DNA from: Chloroflexota bacterium
Lineage (GTDB): Bacteria; Chloroflexota; Dormibacteria; Aeolococcales; Aeolococcaceae
Direction of reading: 5' to 3'
DNA: 15,910 nt
Assembly: GCA_003491925.1 (NCBI GenBank)
Contig: DNAU01000253.1
Coordinates: forward strand, 1 to 15,910
Shown: positions 14,159 to 15,910 of the stretch, in pieces
Numbering within the stretch: position 1 is the first letter of the stretch
How the letters are laid out: every line of letters begins with the position of its first letter
Notes under the pieces: generated by a model
What the model was told of the DNA's origin: nothing
The model's input: the letters and a program-made list of their open reading frames with translations, nothing else
Databases searched by the model: none
Made by a program: the position numbers and the translations under genes

Positions 14159-15157
14159 TCAGATCCGGCGCCCGACGACGTAGTCGCAGGCGGCCTCCAG
14201 GGTGTGCAGGGCGGGCGAGGGGGCGAAGCCGGCCAGCTCGGCGCGGGCGTCGCGGGCGAACTCCTGGGCGGCGCTCTCGGTGGCCGCGACCGCGCCGCTG
14301 CGCCGGACCAGCTCGACGACCAGCTCGTAGTCCGGGTCGCCCCGCGGCTGGCGCTGCAGGACGCGGGCGAGCTCAGGACCCACCAGGGGATCCTGGAGGG
14401 CGAGCATGAAGGGCAGGGTCACCGTTCCCTGGCGGAGGTCCGCCCCGACCGGCTTGCCGAGCTCCGCCTCGGTGGCGACGTAGTCGAGCAGGTCGTCGGC
14501 GATCTGGAAGGCCATCCCCAGCTTGTGGCCGTAGCGCTGCAGGGCCGCCCGCTGTGCCGGCTCGAGGCCCCCCACGACCGCCCCGCAGAAGCAGCAGGTG
14601 GCGACCAGCGTGGCCGTCTTGCGCTCGATCTTGCGGTGATAGTCGGCGAGCGACTGGTAGTAGTCGTCCTTGCTGGTCATCTGCAGCAGCTCGCCCATGC
14701 AGATGGTCATCACCGTGTTGCTGATAGCGACATCGATGGCCGGCTCGCCGATGCCGGCGGTGAGGTTCGCGCCCTTGGCGAAGTAGTAGTCACCGATGAT
14801 GATCGCCGGGGCCGGCCCCATCGTCTCGTGGAGGGTGGTCATCCCCCGCCGGGTCGGCGAGCGATCGATGAGGTCGTCGTGCACCAGGGTGGCGGTGTGG
14901 ATGAACTCGATCCCCATGGCCAGGTCGTAGACGTGGTCCATGACCGGATTGCCGAGGCGCGAGCTGAGGATGACCAGCGCGGGGCGGATCCGCTTCCCGC
15001 CGGCGCGCACGATGTGGCGCATCGCCTCCGCCATCGGGCCGAGGTCCGCCGCGACCGCCGTCTCCAGGCGCTCCTCGAACTCGGCGAGCTCGTCGAGGAT
15101 CGACTCGAAGAGCATCTGGGTCTGGCTGGGTGCCGGGCTCGCGGCGTCGGCCTTCAC
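14159..15157 (-). CDS. Long-chain polyprenyl diphosphate synthase (trans-isoprenyl)
   Basis: Extends allylic diphosphates with isopentenyl diphosphate to make a long all-trans chain, probably a quinone side chain or a related carrier. Motifs: GGKRIRP (53-59), the first Asp-rich motif [15 protein letters not shown] (91-105, DDxxD at 94-98), GDYYFAKG (122-129), [15 protein letters not shown] (178-192) and the second Asp-rich motif QIADDLLDY (218-226, DDxxD at 221-225). Small residues (Thr-Ala-Thr) shortly before the first motif suggest a product of C30 or more, but the length cannot be fixed. The 332-residue length is normal. GTG 15157 has GAGG about seven bases upstream and overlaps the murD stop (GTGA). 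Confidence 0.93.
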   Translation of the reverse strand: MKADAASPAPSQTQMLFESILDELAEFEERLETAVAADLGPMAEAMRHIVRAGGKRIRPALVILSSRLGNPVMDHVYDLAMGIEFIHTATLVHDDLIDRSPTRRGMTTLHETMGPAPAIIIGDYYFAKGANLTAGIGEPAIDVAISNTVMTICMGELLQMTSKDDYYQSLADYHRKIERKTATLVATCCFCGAVVGGLEPAQRAALQRYGHKLGMAFQIADDLLDYVATEAELGKPVGADLRQGTVTLPFMLALQDPLVGPELARVLQRQPRGDPDYELVVELVRRSGAVAATESAAQEFARDARAELAGFAPSPALHTLEAACDYVVGRRI

Positions 15158-15645
15158 GTCCCACCCTCGGGGTTAGGGTTCGGCGGCTGACGGAGGGCTC
15201 CGCTCGCGTCCATCTGGGGAGTGAGGATATCAGTGGCCGCCACCCCCAACCCCGCCACGGCGGCGCGGAAGGCGTCCCCCCGGGCCTCGAAGTCGCGGAA
15301 CGCGCCGTAGCTGGCCGCGGCCGGGGAGAGGAGCACGACCGATCCCGGGCGGCTCCGCTCGCGGGCCAGGCGGACCGCCTCCTCCAGGTCGGCGGCCGTG
15401 ACCACCGGGGCGCTCCCCGCGGCCTGGGCCAGGTCGGCGGCCAGCCGGACCCCGCTGGGAGGCAGGGTGACCACGGCGAGGACCCCCCGCTCCGGGCGGC
15501 AGCGGCGCACCAGCGGGCCGTGGTCCTGCCCGCGGTCGAATCCCCCCGCGATCAGCACCACCGGTCGCCCCTCCAGGGCGTCCAGCGCCGCGACCGCGGC
15601 CTCCGGGACCCACGCCGCCGCCTCCACCCGCGCGTCCGCCGCCAC
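15154..15645 (-). pseudogene. murD: MurD C-terminal fragment, 5' part missing at a junction
   Basis: This is the C-terminal domain of UDP-N-acetylmuramoyl-L-alanine:D-glutamate ligase, which adds D-Glu in peptidoglycan precursor synthesis. About 160 residues remain. Typical signatures are [73 protein letters not shown] (positions in order) and a short tail. The N-terminal and central ATP-binding domains are absent: upstream of about 15645 the same frame is Ser/Pro/Arg shadow, and the coding signal switches to another frame. No start codon with a ribosome binding site precedes the fragment. If the junction is an assembly artefact, the real genome has an intact murD here. The GTGA overlap with the polyprenyl synthase gene looks native. 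Confidence 0.8.
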
Positions 15646-15656
15646 CGGGGTTGGAT
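15640..15656. other. Junction between unrelated coding sequences
   Basis: To the left, minus-strand coding is in the MurD frame (codon starts at positions divisible by three). To the right it is in a different frame (positions with remainder one) encoding an unrelated protein. Codon choice changes at the same place: to the right AAA, TTG, CAA, ATT, CCT, ACT and GCT appear together, and they are scarce elsewhere in the window. No transposon end, direct repeat or tRNA is visible at the join. Confidence 0.65.
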
Positions 15657-15910
15657 TCGCCGAGGTTGAGAATAGGCCCGCCGCGGACGACCTCCTGGCC
15701 GCCGGCGCGCCAGGAAGTGATCTGGCCGGTGTGCTTGTCGAGGACCAATTGGGTTCCGGCGGTCTGCACGGTGACGTTCTGGTCCGTCTCGGAGAGGCGG
15801 ACCGGGCCGGCGGCAGCCAAAGCGGCGGGAGCGGCGGGGCCGGTGTAGCCTTTGGTGTGCAAGCGGCTGACGTAGATGCTCCGGCCATCGGGATGGATGA
15901 ATTCCAGGCG
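15650..15910 (-). CDS. Glycoside hydrolase family 2-like (beta-galactosidase) C-terminal fragment, partial
   Basis: Eighty-seven codons are open from the right edge to the junction, with neither start nor natural stop. The segment [19 protein letters not shown] followed by [15 protein letters not shown] resembles the beginning of the last (domain 5) beta-sandwich of LacZ-type beta-galactosidases, where an F-D-K-x-TG-x-L-x-SW...G pattern is typical. The part nearest the window edge ([18 protein letters not shown]) does not by itself identify a family. The frame runs on past the junction to a stop at 15230-15232, but that stretch is frame-shadow of MurD (Gly/Arg/Pro-rich). Base composition differs from the rest of the window, consistent with a foreign origin or a chimeric assembly. 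Confidence 0.5.

Noticed and set aside
15168..15180. Telomere-like GGGGTTAGGGTT
   Set aside because: There are only about two units, and they encode the Pro-Asn-Pro-Asn-Pro tail of the MurD fragment in frame.
15230..15862. A genuine GH2-MurD fusion protein reading through the junction
   Set aside because: Past about 15650 the GH2-like frame is Gly/Arg/Pro shadow, while MurD homology is in another frame, so the open fusion is not meaningful.

Overview
The window is very GC-rich bacterial chromosome. Codon third positions are almost all G or C, so long open frames also run antisense to most real genes. The gene content is housekeeping: tetrapyrrole synthesis by the C5 (glutamyl-tRNA) route, Tat export, RNase PH and RdgB, thioredoxin reductase, and polyprenyl diphosphate synthesis. 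Together with proteins carrying Pro/Thr stalks, this suggests a soil-type terrabacterial lineage (Chloroflexota or Dormibacterota-like, possibly actinobacterial). That placement is inference: there is no rRNA or other phylogenetic marker gene here. I see no tRNA, rRNA, CRISPR array, insertion sequence or phage gene.

Layout, left half (1-10873). Every gene is on the minus strand. Read in transcription order from 10873 downward, the first block is a tetrapyrrole operon, hemA-hemC-hemD-hemB-PPIase-hemL. It makes 5-aminolevulinate from glutamyl-tRNA and carries it to uroporphyrinogen III, with a membrane-anchored cyclophilin inserted before hemL. Next come tatA-tatC-rph-rdgB (twin-arginine export, 3' RNA trimming, nucleotide-pool cleaning), apparently with their own extended -10 promoter. 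Then comes trxB, stop/start-overlapped with a PduO-type cob(I)alamin adenosyltransferase. A partial hypothetical gene runs off the left edge. Most neighbouring genes overlap by a GTGA or ATGA junction, which implies tight translational coupling.

Layout, right half. A DEDDh (DnaQ-like) exonuclease diverges from hemA and is followed by a small four-helix membrane protein. Both are on the plus strand. They converge on a minus-strand endonuclease/exonuclease/phosphatase-family protein. That gene diverges from a second hypothetical membrane protein, whose -10 box lies eight bases before its ATG, the same spacing as at hemA. At the right end, on the minus strand, lie a polyprenyl diphosphate synthase and the C-terminal part of MurD, overlapping by GTGA. 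These are plausible partners in peptidoglycan and lipid-carrier supply.

The most anomalous spot is the right edge. At about 15640-15656 the MurD reading stops and a different, out-of-frame, less GC-biased coding sequence begins. It resembles the C-terminal region of a glycoside hydrolase family 2 (beta-galactosidase-like) protein. This is either a misassembly chimera or a recent rearrangement that beheaded murD. I do not see a clearly new biological system in the window. The points worth checking are the right-hand junction, the leaderless-type promoters, the PPIase inside the hem operon, and the trxB/adenosyltransferase pair.
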